This document shows positions 8,110 through 14,449 of a stretch of DNA of 21,085 nt, piece by piece. The notes below the pieces were generated by a model. That model was not told where the DNA came from. It was given only the letters and a program-made list of their open reading frames with translations, and did not search any database. The stretch is from an uncultured Bacteroidales bacterium. GTDB lineage: Bacteria > Bacteroidota > Bacteroidia > Bacteroidales > F082. A program made the translations under genes and the position numbers. Location: NCBI GenBank assembly GCA_937902805.1, contig CALEMB010000045.1, positions 1 through 21,085 on the forward strand, given 5' to 3'. Every line of letters starts with the position of its first letter. Positions within the stretch are counted from its first letter, which is position 1.

Positions 8110-8139
8110 TGTAGAGACGCGGCACGCCACGTCTCTACA
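8110..8139 (-). terminator. Intrinsic terminator of the S46 peptidase gene
   Basis: Ten-base arms (8110-8119 and 8130-8139) pair perfectly, with three further inner pairs after one mismatch. On the minus strand the hairpin is followed by seven T residues (8103-8109). It starts 25 bp after the peptidase stop codon. The GTAGAGACG...CGTCTCTAC palindrome is also a repeat type I recall from other Bacteroidota genomes. Confidence 0.75.
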
Positions 8140-8164
8140 ATTGATTCCAAATGATAATCACCAA

Positions 8165-10378
8165 TTAGATTTCCTCTTCCTCAACGCGCAGCGGCTTGGG
8201 TTCGCTTCTGCGAATGTCAAGCTCGTCGATGAGGTTGGTGGCACCGGCATACTTGTCGATGATGAAGAGCACGTAACGCACGTCGACATTGATGGTGCGT
8301 TGCAGTTTAGGCTCAAAGTTAACGTCGCCACTCATGGCTTCCCAGTTGCCGTCGAAGGCGAGGCCGATGAGTTCGCCCTTGCCGTTCATGATGGGGCTAC
8401 CAGAGTTACCACCGGTGATGTCGTTGGTCGAAAGGAAGCACACGACAAGTTCGCCGTTCTCATCGGCGTAGGTGCCGAAGTCCTTCTTCTCGATAAGCTC
8501 GATGAGGCGCTTGGGGGCATCAAACTCGAAGTCGCCAGGAATGTACTTCTCGAGGATACCATTGGCGGTGCACACATAGTCGTAATGCACGGCATCAGCG
8601 GGCATGTAGTCCTGCACTGAGCCGTAGCTCATACGCATGGTCGAGTTGGCATCGGGATAGAGGCTCTTGCCAGGTTGGGTGGCAGCGTAGTACTCGCGCA
8701 GGCCTTTCACGAAAATGTGGTCGTTCTCGCTCACGGCAACCATGGCGGTGCGGTATTCAGCCATGTGATTAATGATGACTTCCATCATCGAAGTGTTCAT
8801 GATGTAGGCATAGTCCTTTCCTATCTTCTTGGGGTTGGGCTTGGCAATGAAAGCCTTGATGTTGTCGGCATTGCCAAAGATGGAGTTGGCATACACGTCG
8901 TCAGCAAAAGCGTCGATGTCGCCCTTGAACTTCTTGTCGATGATGTTGTAGATTTCGGGCAGTTCTTCACCCTTGAAAGCGGCCTTGTAGGTCTTCAGCA
9001 TCTCGGCGAAGGTCTTCTTTTCGACCTGTTGATCAGTCTCAGCGAAGAGGCCGTCGACATCCATACCTTGGAGCATCATCAGCGACATCTCCTCAGCCTC
9101 CTTGTCCTTTTCAAGATAAGCCTGGTAGTAAGAGGCAAACTGGGCGGCAATGCCGGCAGGGCCAGCCTGAGCGACGAAGTTAGGATAATAGATATACTTG
9201 GCCACTTCGCCCATGTTCTTATAGGCTTCCTTCAGGTTAGGCAGGGCGTTCTTATATTCGGTCTTATTGTTCTTGTTCACCCAGTTGGTGAAGTCCCTCT
9301 CCAAGGCAACCTTGGCTTCACTCACCTTGTTCTTGCGGAGCATCTTGCACTGGCCGATGAAGTTCTTCCATGTGTTGGCCAAGCCAGCGTGGTTGTCGGC
9401 ATACATCAGGTTGATATGGTCATCCACCTTCATGTATTCTTCCATCACTTCAAGTTGCGTTCCGAAGATGTCGATAATGGCGGGATAGAAAGTGTCAACG
9501 TTGTAGTCGATGCCGTAGCTCGACATGTAACGCTCGGTGCTGCCCGGAAAGCCCCAAATCATGGTGAAGTCGTCCTTCTGCACGCCATCGAGGCTGATGG
9601 GCAGGTGGTGCTTGGGCGTCAGCGGCACATTGTCCTTGCTGTAGGCTGCGGGGTTGCCGTGTTTGTCGCAATAAACGCGGAAGATGCTGAAGTCACCGGT
9701 GTGGCGGGGCCACATCCAGTTGTCGGTGTCGCCACCGAACTTGCCAATCGAAGAGTTGGCCACACCCACAAGACGCACATCGGGGAACACCTGATAGACA
9801 AACATGTAGTACTCGTTGCCCTCAAAGAACCCCTTGATGACAGGGTTGTACTTGCCATCTTCCGAGGCGGCGGATTCCATCTCCTTGATCTTCGCACGGA
9901 TGGCAGCCTGTTGGTCCTGATAATCCATATCTTCGGTGACCACGCCGAGGATGTCCTTGGTGACATCTTCCATGCGGACGAGGAAGCTGGCGGTCATTTC
10001 AGGAGCAGGCAGCTCTTCGCTGTAGTTCTTGGCCCAGAAACCATCACGGAGATAGTCGTGCTGGTCGGAGCTGAGTTTTTGCACGGCACCGTAGCCGCAG
10101 TGGTGGTTGGTGAACAGCAAGCCGTGCTCGCTGACGATTTCGCCAGTGCAGAAGAAGCCACGAGGCATGGGTTCGCTGCCCAGACCCACGATAGCATCCT
10201 TCAGACTGCTGTGGTTGATGCTGTAAAGCTCTTCAGGGGTCAGTTGCAGCCCCATCTTCTGCATGTCAACATAGTTCAGGCGCTCGACGAACATCGGGAG
10301 CCACATGCCTTCATCGGCATACACGCGACCCACCGAAACCATGATGGCCATCGCGATGATTCCTAATACTTTTTTCAT
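8165..10378 (-). CDS. Family S46 dipeptidyl-peptidase, DPP7-type specificity residue
   Basis: 737 residues, usual length for family S46 (DPP7/DPP11), chymotrypsin-fold serine exopeptidases that release dipeptides from peptide N-termini in the periplasm of asaccharolytic and gut Bacteroidota. The signal peptide ends VYA|DEGMW (after residue 21). The catalytic triad is His93 (LLFTNHHCGYG), Asp229 (WMWPRHTGDFSIFRVY) and Ser659 (GGNSGSPI). Eighteen residues after the Ser, the position that is Gly673 in DPP7 and Arg673 in DPP11 is Gly677 (AFDGNW), predicting hydrophobic or broad P1 preference rather than Asp/Glu. There is no T9SS domain, consistent with a periplasmic enzyme. It is a single gene with its own terminator (8110-8139), and is divergent from the RNA methyltransferase gene. 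Confidence 0.93.
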   Translation of the reverse strand: MKKVLGIIAMAIMVSVGRVYADEGMWLPMFVERLNYVDMQKMGLQLTPEELYSINHSSLKDAIVGLGSEPMPRGFFCTGEIVSEHGLLFTNHHCGYGAVQKLSSDQHDYLRDGFWAKNYSEELPAPEMTASFLVRMEDVTKDILGVVTEDMDYQDQQAAIRAKIKEMESAASEDGKYNPVIKGFFEGNEYYMFVYQVFPDVRLVGVANSSIGKFGGDTDNWMWPRHTGDFSIFRVYCDKHGNPAAYSKDNVPLTPKHHLPISLDGVQKDDFTMIWGFPGSTERYMSSYGIDYNVDTFYPAIIDIFGTQLEVMEEYMKVDDHINLMYADNHAGLANTWKNFIGQCKMLRKNKVSEAKVALERDFTNWVNKNNKTEYKNALPNLKEAYKNMGEVAKYIYYPNFVAQAGPAGIAAQFASYYQAYLEKDKEAEEMSLMMLQGMDVDGLFAETDQQVEKKTFAEMLKTYKAAFKGEELPEIYNIIDKKFKGDIDAFADDVYANSIFGNADNIKAFIAKPNPKKIGKDYAYIMNTSMMEVIINHMAEYRTAMVAVSENDHIFVKGLREYYAATQPGKSLYPDANSTMRMSYGSVQDYMPADAVHYDYVCTANGILEKYIPGDFEFDAPKRLIELIEKKDFGTYADENGELVVCFLSTNDITGGNSGSPIMNGKGELIGLAFDGNWEAMSGDVNFEPKLQRTINVDVRYVLFIIDKYAGATNLIDELDIRRSEPKPLRVEEEEI

Positions 10379-10441
10379 TAGATTGATAATAAATTATTGT
10401 TACTTAACTTGTTACGAATACACTCGTATAAATTTAGGTTG

Positions 10442-10449
10442 CAAAGATA
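10442..10449 (-). promoter_or_regulatory. Putative -7 box (TATCTTTG) for the S46 peptidase gene
   Basis: Minus-strand TATCTTTG matches TAnnTTTG, 63 bp before the start codon, implying an untranslated leader of roughly 55 nt. The -33 element is not convincing. Confidence 0.45.
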
Positions 10450-10479
10450 AGAAATTAATCAATACCATTATAACTTCTT

Positions 10480-10501
10480 GAGATTCCCTTCGGGAAATCT
10501 C
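10480..10501. promoter_or_regulatory. Inverted repeat between divergent promoters
   Basis: GAGATTCCC and GGGAAATCTC pair over nine bases with one bulge and a TTC loop. It lies between the -7 boxes of the divergent peptidase and methyltransferase genes and covers the likely -33 region of the rightward promoter. It could be an operator; no regulator is identified. Confidence 0.35.
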
Positions 10502-10520
10502 CCATTTCAACAATAATCAC

Positions 10521-10528
10521 TATCTTTG
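10521..10528 (+). promoter_or_regulatory. Putative -7 box (TATCTTTG) for the THUMP methyltransferase gene
   Basis: TATCTTTG matches TAnnTTTG and is followed by GCGCC. It lies 17 bp before the start codon at 10546, implying a short leader. It is identical to the -7 box of the divergent peptidase promoter. Confidence 0.5.
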
Positions 10529-10545
10529 CGCCAAATTTAATCCTC

Positions 10546-11715
10546 ATGGAAGACCAATATCAACTGATTACAAAGACCGCTGCCGGACTCGAAGACGTTT
10601 TAGTTAAGGAAATCAAGGCTTTAGGGGCCAAAAACGTGCGTCCCATGCACCGCGCCGTTATCTGCGAAGGCAACAAGGAACTGATGTACCGCATCAATTA
10701 CGAAGTGCGCACCGCCCTCAAAGTGTTGAAGCCCTTCAAGACCTTCTTCGCCAAGAACGACGACGAGCTTTACAAGAAAGTGCAGGAAATCAACTGGTTT
10801 GAAATTATCCGCACCGAACAGACCTTCTGCATCGACGCGGTGACGAGTGGACGTTATTTCACGCACTCGCAGTATGCCAGCCTGCGCATGAAAGACGCCA
10901 TTGTCGACCAGTTCCGTGATGTCTACGGCATGCGTCCAAACATCAATACCCTCAATCCCGACCTGCGCATCAACCTGCATATCCGCGAAGACAAGGTGAC
11001 CATCCTTTTCGACAGTTCAGGTGAGAGCCTGCACCACCGTGGCTACCGCAAGCAGGTTGACAAGGCCCCGATGAACGAGGTGTTGGCGGCAGGACTCATC
11101 CAACTCACGGGCTGGAAGGCCGACTGCAACTTCCTTGACTGCATGTGTGGCTCAGGCACCCTGCCCATCGAGGCGGCGATGTATGCCATGAAGATTCCGC
11201 CGGGTTACTACCGCAAACAATGGGGCTTTATGAAATGGGACGACTACGATGCCGAGCTGTGGCAACGCATCCGTGAGGAAGCCGATGCCAAGATTTGCGA
11301 CTTCGACCATGAAATCTGGGCCTCCGACCGCTCGCCCAAGGCCGTGGCCATCGCCGAGGGCAATATCAACTACGCCCACCTGAACCACGACATCCACCTG
11401 ATGAAGAAGGACATGCACGACCTCACCCCACCCGAGGGCGGCGGCATCGTCATCATCAACCCGCCCTACGGCGACCGTCTGGAGGAAGACGACATCGACG
11501 AACTCTACGAGGAAATCGGCCGCACGCTGAAGCACAACTTCCAAGGCTTCCGCTGCTGGCTCATCACCGACGATGCCGTGGCTCTGCGTCATGTGGGGCT
11601 CAAACCCACAGCCAAAATCCCAGTCTGGAATGGCCCGCTGGAATGCAGATTTGTCTGCTTCGATATTTTCGAAGGGTCTTTGAAGGATAAGAAGGCAAGA
11701 GAGGCGGAAGGTTAA
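10546..11715 (+). CDS. THUMP-domain class I SAM-dependent RNA methyltransferase (RlmL/YpsC-like)
   Basis: 389 residues. An N-terminal ferredoxin-like/THUMP region (about 1-155) binds structured RNA. A Rossmann methyltransferase follows, with SAM-binding motif FLDCMCGSGTLPIEAA (196-211), an acidic residue after the second strand (WASDRSP, 258-264) and the catalytic NPPYGDR (305-311) typical of N-methylation of guanine or adenine exocyclic amines. The layout matches the N-terminal half of E. coli RlmL (m2G2445 of 23S rRNA) and stand-alone homologues such as YpsC; the exact target is inferred, not shown. The basic, Lys-rich C-terminus ends flush against the convergent pth stop codon with no intergenic bases. 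Confidence 0.88.
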   Translation: MEDQYQLITKTAAGLEDVLVKEIKALGAKNVRPMHRAVICEGNKELMYRINYEVRTALKVLKPFKTFFAKNDDELYKKVQEINWFEIIRTEQTFCIDAVTSGRYFTHSQYASLRMKDAIVDQFRDVYGMRPNINTLNPDLRINLHIREDKVTILFDSSGESLHHRGYRKQVDKAPMNEVLAAGLIQLTGWKADCNFLDCMCGSGTLPIEAAMYAMKIPPGYYRKQWGFMKWDDYDAELWQRIREEADAKICDFDHEIWASDRSPKAVAIAEGNINYAHLNHDIHLMKKDMHDLTPPEGGGIVIINPPYGDRLEEDDIDELYEEIGRTLKHNFQGFRCWLITDDAVALRHVGLKPTAKIPVWNGPLECRFVCFDIFEGSLKDKKAREAEG

Positions 11716-12279
11716 TTACTTCTTATTAAACTGATTCATCGTCCTGTCAACGCCTTGCGTAACAAAACTTTTGATGATTTCGACGGCCTCGTCGCATTTT
11801 TGGTCGACGATAGGTTCCTCTGAGGGTTTCCATTGCCCCAAAACGAAATCCACCTGACGACCGCGCGGAAAGTCGTCACCCAAGCCGAAACGCAGGCGAC
11901 AGAACACGTTGGTTCCCAACTTCTCGATGATGTCGGTCAGGCCGTTGTGGCCACCGTCGGCACCTTGTTTGCGGAGGCGCAGCGCACCCAAAGGCAAGGC
12001 AATATCATCATTAACGACCAACAAATTCTCAATCGGAATCTTTTCCTGTTGCAGCCAGTATTTCACCGCCTTACCGCTGAGGTTCATGTAAGTCGTCGGT
12101 TTGATGACGAGCAGGGTCTTGCCCTTGAACTTCATCTCCGAGGTCTGGGCAAGACGACCCGTGGTGAAGGTTCCTTCCAGGTCCTTCGCCAGACGGTCGG
12201 CAATCTTGAAGCCGATGTTATGGCGCGTGTTGTCATACTCGGCACCGATGTTTCCCAAACAGGCAATCAGGTATTTCAT
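11716..12279 (-). CDS. pth: Peptidyl-tRNA hydrolase
   Basis: 187 residues from the start I prefer. It frees tRNA from peptidyl-tRNAs that drop off the ribosome. Using ATG at 12279, the key residues fall on the E. coli positions: Asn10 (CLGNIG) and catalytic His20 (NTRHNIGF); Asn66 (TTYMNLSG), Asp91 (VNDDIALP) and Asn112 (GGHNGL) correspond to Asn68, Asp93 and Asn114. The frame stays open to 12345, adding 22 residues (MLFINRIFARLF...), but a good -7 box at 12321-12328 lies inside that extension, so transcripts would start after the upstream ATG. An AAAGGAA stretch lies about 20 bp before the chosen start. The gene is convergent with the methyltransferase gene, stop to stop. Confidence 0.93.
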   Translation of the reverse strand: MKYLIACLGNIGAEYDNTRHNIGFKIADRLAKDLEGTFTTGRLAQTSEMKFKGKTLLVIKPTTYMNLSGKAVKYWLQQEKIPIENLLVVNDDIALPLGALRLRKQGADGGHNGLTDIIEKLGTNVFCRLRFGLGDDFPRGRQVDFVLGQWKPSEEPIVDQKCDEAVEIIKSFVTQGVDRTMNQFNKK

Positions 12280-12320
12280 TTCGTCAGGTTCGTTGTTTTT
12301 TCCTTTGTGGAATAACCGTG

Positions 12321-12328
12321 CAAAAATA
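12321..12328 (-). promoter_or_regulatory. Putative -7 box (TATTTTTG) for pth
   Basis: Minus-strand TATTTTTG followed by GCACGG, 42 bp before the preferred pth start. Its position decides between the two possible starts of pth. Confidence 0.45.
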
Positions 12329-12370
12329 CGATTAATAAATAACATGGTGCATTAATTTTAGAGAAGCCAA

Positions 12371-12432
12371 GGTCCCTGAGCCTGTCGAAGGGCCGACAGA
12401 TATTAGACGGTGCTTCGACGGGCTCAGCAACC
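12371..12432. repeat. Long imperfect inverted repeat (CTGAGCCTGTCGAAG type)
   Basis: Core arms CTGAGCCTGTCGAAG (12376-12390) and CTTCGACGGGCTCAG (12413-12427) pair at 14 of 15 positions, with partial pairing outside them and a 22-bp spacer. It lies between the rplY terminator and pth. The core resembles an intergenic repeat I recall from many bacterial genomes; whether it is a mobile palindrome here needs a genome search. Confidence 0.75.
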
Positions 12433-12449
12433 TGTTTTATCCAAACTAA

Positions 12450-12475
12450 AAAAGGCCGCCCGAAGACGGCCTTTT
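12450..12475 (-). terminator. Intrinsic terminator of the prs-rplY unit
   Basis: AAAAGGCCG (12450-12458) and CGGCCTTTT (12467-12475) form a nine-pair stem with an 8-nt loop. On the minus strand the stem is followed by a run of six T, 20 bp after the rplY stop. The symmetry would also allow termination on the plus strand. Confidence 0.85.
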
Positions 12476-12494
12476 CGTATAATCGAATAATTGA

Positions 12495-13070
12495 TTACTC
12501 TTCGGTTTCTTCGGCGACGGCAGCGCCACGAGCGGCGTTGACGGCAAAGATAACGGTGTAGCCAGGAGTGATAGGAGTGACATTCTCGATGGCAAGGTCC
12601 TTCACCTTGATGGCTTCGTTGATGTTCACACCGCTGATATCAACCTTCACGTAGTCGGGCAGGTCCTTAATCAGACCAGCGACCTTCACCTTCTTGATGC
12701 CCTTCTTGGGTTTACCACCACGCATGACACCGGCGGCAGAGCCTTCGAGGGTGATAGGCAGAGTGACGGTGATGGGCTTGTCTTCCTTAACGATGAGGAA
12801 GTCAGCGTGCAACACCTTGTCAGTCACAGGGTGATACTGGATGTCTTGCAGGATGGTCTTGTAGGTCTTGCCATTGACATCGAAGTCGATGATGTAAGTC
12901 TCAGGGGTGAAGAGGATCTTGGTGAAGTTCTTCTCGGACGTGGCGAAGTGGATTTGCTCCTCACCAGCACCGTACATGACACATGGAACCATTTCGGCTT
13001 GACGCAAAGCCTTAGTATCCTTTTTCCCTACGTTCTCGCGAAGAGAACCGCTCAATGATACAGTTTTCAT
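12495..13070 (-). CDS. rplY: 50S ribosomal protein L25 / general stress protein Ctc
   Basis: 191 residues, the long two-domain form. The N-terminal 5S-rRNA-binding domain (about 1-92) includes LRENVGKKDTKALRQAEMVP and the closing HPVTDKVLHADFLIV. The C-terminal TL5/Ctc beta domain (about 95-175) has the GVMRGGKPKKGIKKVKV loop and ends in a short acidic tail. It binds 5S rRNA in the central protuberance of the large subunit. The start 33 bp after the prs stop, with no terminator between, and the strong terminator downstream suggest cotranscription with prs, a pairing seen in many bacteria. No anomalies. Confidence 0.95.
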   Translation of the reverse strand: MKTVSLSGSLRENVGKKDTKALRQAEMVPCVMYGAGEEQIHFATSEKNFTKILFTPETYIIDFDVNGKTYKTILQDIQYHPVTDKVLHADFLIVKEDKPITVTLPITLEGSAAGVMRGGKPKKGIKKVKVAGLIKDLPDYVKVDISGVNINEAIKVKDLAIENVTPITPGYTVIFAVNAARGAAVAEETEE

Positions 13071-13102
13071 TGTGTTTAAATGTTTGGTTGTTAATAAATG
13101 AA

Positions 13103-14038
13103 TTATTTAAATAATGAGCTAATGCTCTCGTATGATTCTACACGGTGGATGACATCGGCAAACATGTCTGCCGTGCTGACCACACGGATTTTCTTGGAGG
13201 CGTTGGCGGGCAACGGGATGGAGTCGGTGACCACCACCTCGCTGAATACCGACTTGTCGAGGCGTTCCATAGCGGGACCACTGCACACGGCGTGGGTGGC
13301 GAAGGCACGGACGCTCTTGGCGCCGTTGTCCATCATCACCTGACCAGCTTTCACGATGGTGCCAGCCGTGTCAATGATGTCGTCAAGGATGATGACGTTC
13401 TTGTCTTTCACATCACCTATGAGGGTCATGCTGTCGACCACATTGGCACGTGGACGATGCTTGTGGCACACGGCGAGGTCGCAACCGAGGCGCTTGGCAT
13501 AGGCCGAGGCACGCTTGGAGGCACCCAAGTCGGGAGCAGCAATCAACAGGTCCTCAATGTTCATCTTCTTGATATGGTCGATGAAAAGGCTGGAGGCATA
13601 AAGGGCATCGACAGGGATGTCGAAGAAGCCCTGAATCTGGTCGGCATGGAGGTCAAGGGTGATGATACGGTTCACACCAGCGGCAACCAACAGGTTGGCC
13701 ACCAGCTTGGCGCCGATACTCACACGCGGCTGGTCCTTGCGGTCTTGACGAGCCCATCCGAAATACGGAATCACCGCAATGATCTTATGGGCCGAGGCGC
13801 GTTTGGCAGCGTCAATCATAAGCAAAAGCTCCATCAGGTTATCGGTGGAAGGCATGGTGGATTGCACGATGAACACATGATGACCACGGATGCTTTCTTC
13901 ATAACAAGGCTGGAACTCACCGTCGGAGAAAACGGACACCGACGACTTGCCCAAGGGAGCGCCATAGGCTTCAGCAATCTTTGCACCTAAGTCTTTGGTA
14001 GCCCTTCCGGCGAAAATGGAAACGTATTTGCCTGACAT
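13103..14038 (-). CDS. prs: Ribose-phosphate pyrophosphokinase (PRPP synthetase)
   Basis: 311 residues. It makes 5-phosphoribosyl 1-diphosphate from ribose 5-phosphate and ATP for purine, pyrimidine, His, Trp and NAD synthesis. Class I motifs: FSDGEFQPCYEESIRG (37-52), PYFGWARQDRKDQPR (91-105), DLHADQIQGFFDIPVDALYA (129-148) and the PRPP loop DDIIDTAGT (219-227). The frame is open to 14329, but that extension runs antisense through tRNA-Leu and beyond. The chosen start (MSGKYVSIFAGR) fits the family length and is 22 bp after a -7 box. Confidence 0.96.
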   Translation of the reverse strand: MSGKYVSIFAGRATKDLGAKIAEAYGAPLGKSSVSVFSDGEFQPCYEESIRGHHVFIVQSTMPSTDNLMELLLMIDAAKRASAHKIIAVIPYFGWARQDRKDQPRVSIGAKLVANLLVAAGVNRIITLDLHADQIQGFFDIPVDALYASSLFIDHIKKMNIEDLLIAAPDLGASKRASAYAKRLGCDLAVCHKHRPRANVVDSMTLIGDVKDKNVIILDDIIDTAGTIVKAGQVMMDNGAKSVRAFATHAVCSGPAMERLDKSVFSEVVVTDSIPLPANASKKIRVVSTADMFADVIHRVESYESISSLFK

Positions 14039-14059
14039 TTTGCTTGTATTTTGAGGCTG

Positions 14060-14067
14060 CAAAAGTA
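14060..14067 (-). promoter_or_regulatory. Putative -7 box (TACTTTTG) for prs-rplY
   Basis: Minus-strand TACTTTTG matches TAnnTTTG, 22 bp before the prs start. A TTGG at 14087-14090 gives a 19-bp spacing as a possible -33 element. Confidence 0.5.
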
Positions 14068-14119
14068 GGCATTTTCTCAAAGCGAACCAACCCAAAAATA
14101 GATTTTTTTCACAATATAG

Positions 14120-14149
14120 TTGCCATGTATGAAAAAATCCGTATTTTTG
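14120..14149 (+). promoter_or_regulatory. Promoter of tRNA-Leu
   Basis: TTGC at 14120-14123, an 18-bp spacer and TATTTTTG at 14142-14149 fit the Bacteroides -33/-7 pattern. The mature tRNA begins 29 bp further on. Confidence 0.6.
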
Positions 14150-14177
14150 CAGCCGCATTTGACGCGATGAACCCCAT

Positions 14178-14261
14178 GCCGAAGTGGCGGAATCGGTAGA
14201 CGCGTCGGTCTCAAAAACCGATGAGGTAACACTCGTGCCGGTTCGATCCCGGCCTTCGGTA
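14178..14261 (+). tRNA. tRNA-Leu (anticodon CAA)
   Basis: The 84-nt cloverleaf has acceptor stem GCCGAAG/CTTCGGT (with one G-U pair), the D-arm sequence GGCGGAATCGGTAGACGC, an anticodon stem TCGGT/ACCGA around loop CTCAAAA with anticodon CAA at 14212-14214, a long variable arm typical of class II tRNAs, T-arm GCCGGTTCGATCCCGGC, and A as discriminator base. 3' CCA is not encoded. It reads codon UUG. The gene is intact, and the phage element begins just beyond it, so its 3' end is the likely integration target. Confidence 0.95.
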
Positions 14262-14265
14262 CTCC

Positions 14266-14300
14266 AAACCCCTCTTAATCGTTTGATTTTGAGGGGTTTT
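14266..14300 (+). terminator. Terminator of tRNA-Leu
   Basis: AAACCCCTC (14266-14274) pairs over nine bases with GAGGGGTTT (14291-14299), followed by T and GTATTTG. It starts 5 bp after the tRNA and has a 16-nt loop. Confidence 0.7.
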
Positions 14301-14310
14301 GTATTTGTCG

Positions 14311-14331
14311 GGGCGCAAATAGGGCGCAAAT
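14311..14331 (+). repeat. Short tandem repeat at the element boundary (GGGCGCAAAT twice)
   Basis: GGGCGCAAAT occurs at 14311-14320 and 14322-14331, an 11-bp period. Its position about 50 bp beyond the tRNA suggests integrase arm-type binding sites or part of the attachment region; this is inferred from position alone. Confidence 0.6.
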
Positions 14332-14449
14332 TCTAACCGAAGCATTATCTACATGGATTTCATTTACCTTGGTTATAGAGTAATAGGTAATACCTTACGA
14401 AAACTCTTGTATTTATTGACATTTCCGCAAAATTGACCTATAACCTAAA

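Noticed and set aside
8076..8150. 25-residue N-terminal extension of the first CotH gene
   Set aside because: It would run through the terminator palindrome and hide the signal peptide. The shorter form matches the paralogues at 607 residues.
8675..10366. 563-codon open frame on the plus strand
   Set aside because: It lies fully antisense to the S46 peptidase gene, whose triad and length are clear. The frame is open because of the codon bias of the real gene.
12280..12345. 22-residue N-terminal extension of pth
   Set aside because: A -7 box lies inside it, and the shorter start puts Asn10 and His20 at the standard positions.
14039..14329. N-terminal extension of prs
   Set aside because: It would translate antisense through tRNA-Leu and past the prs promoter. 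The start at 14038 gives the usual 311 residues.
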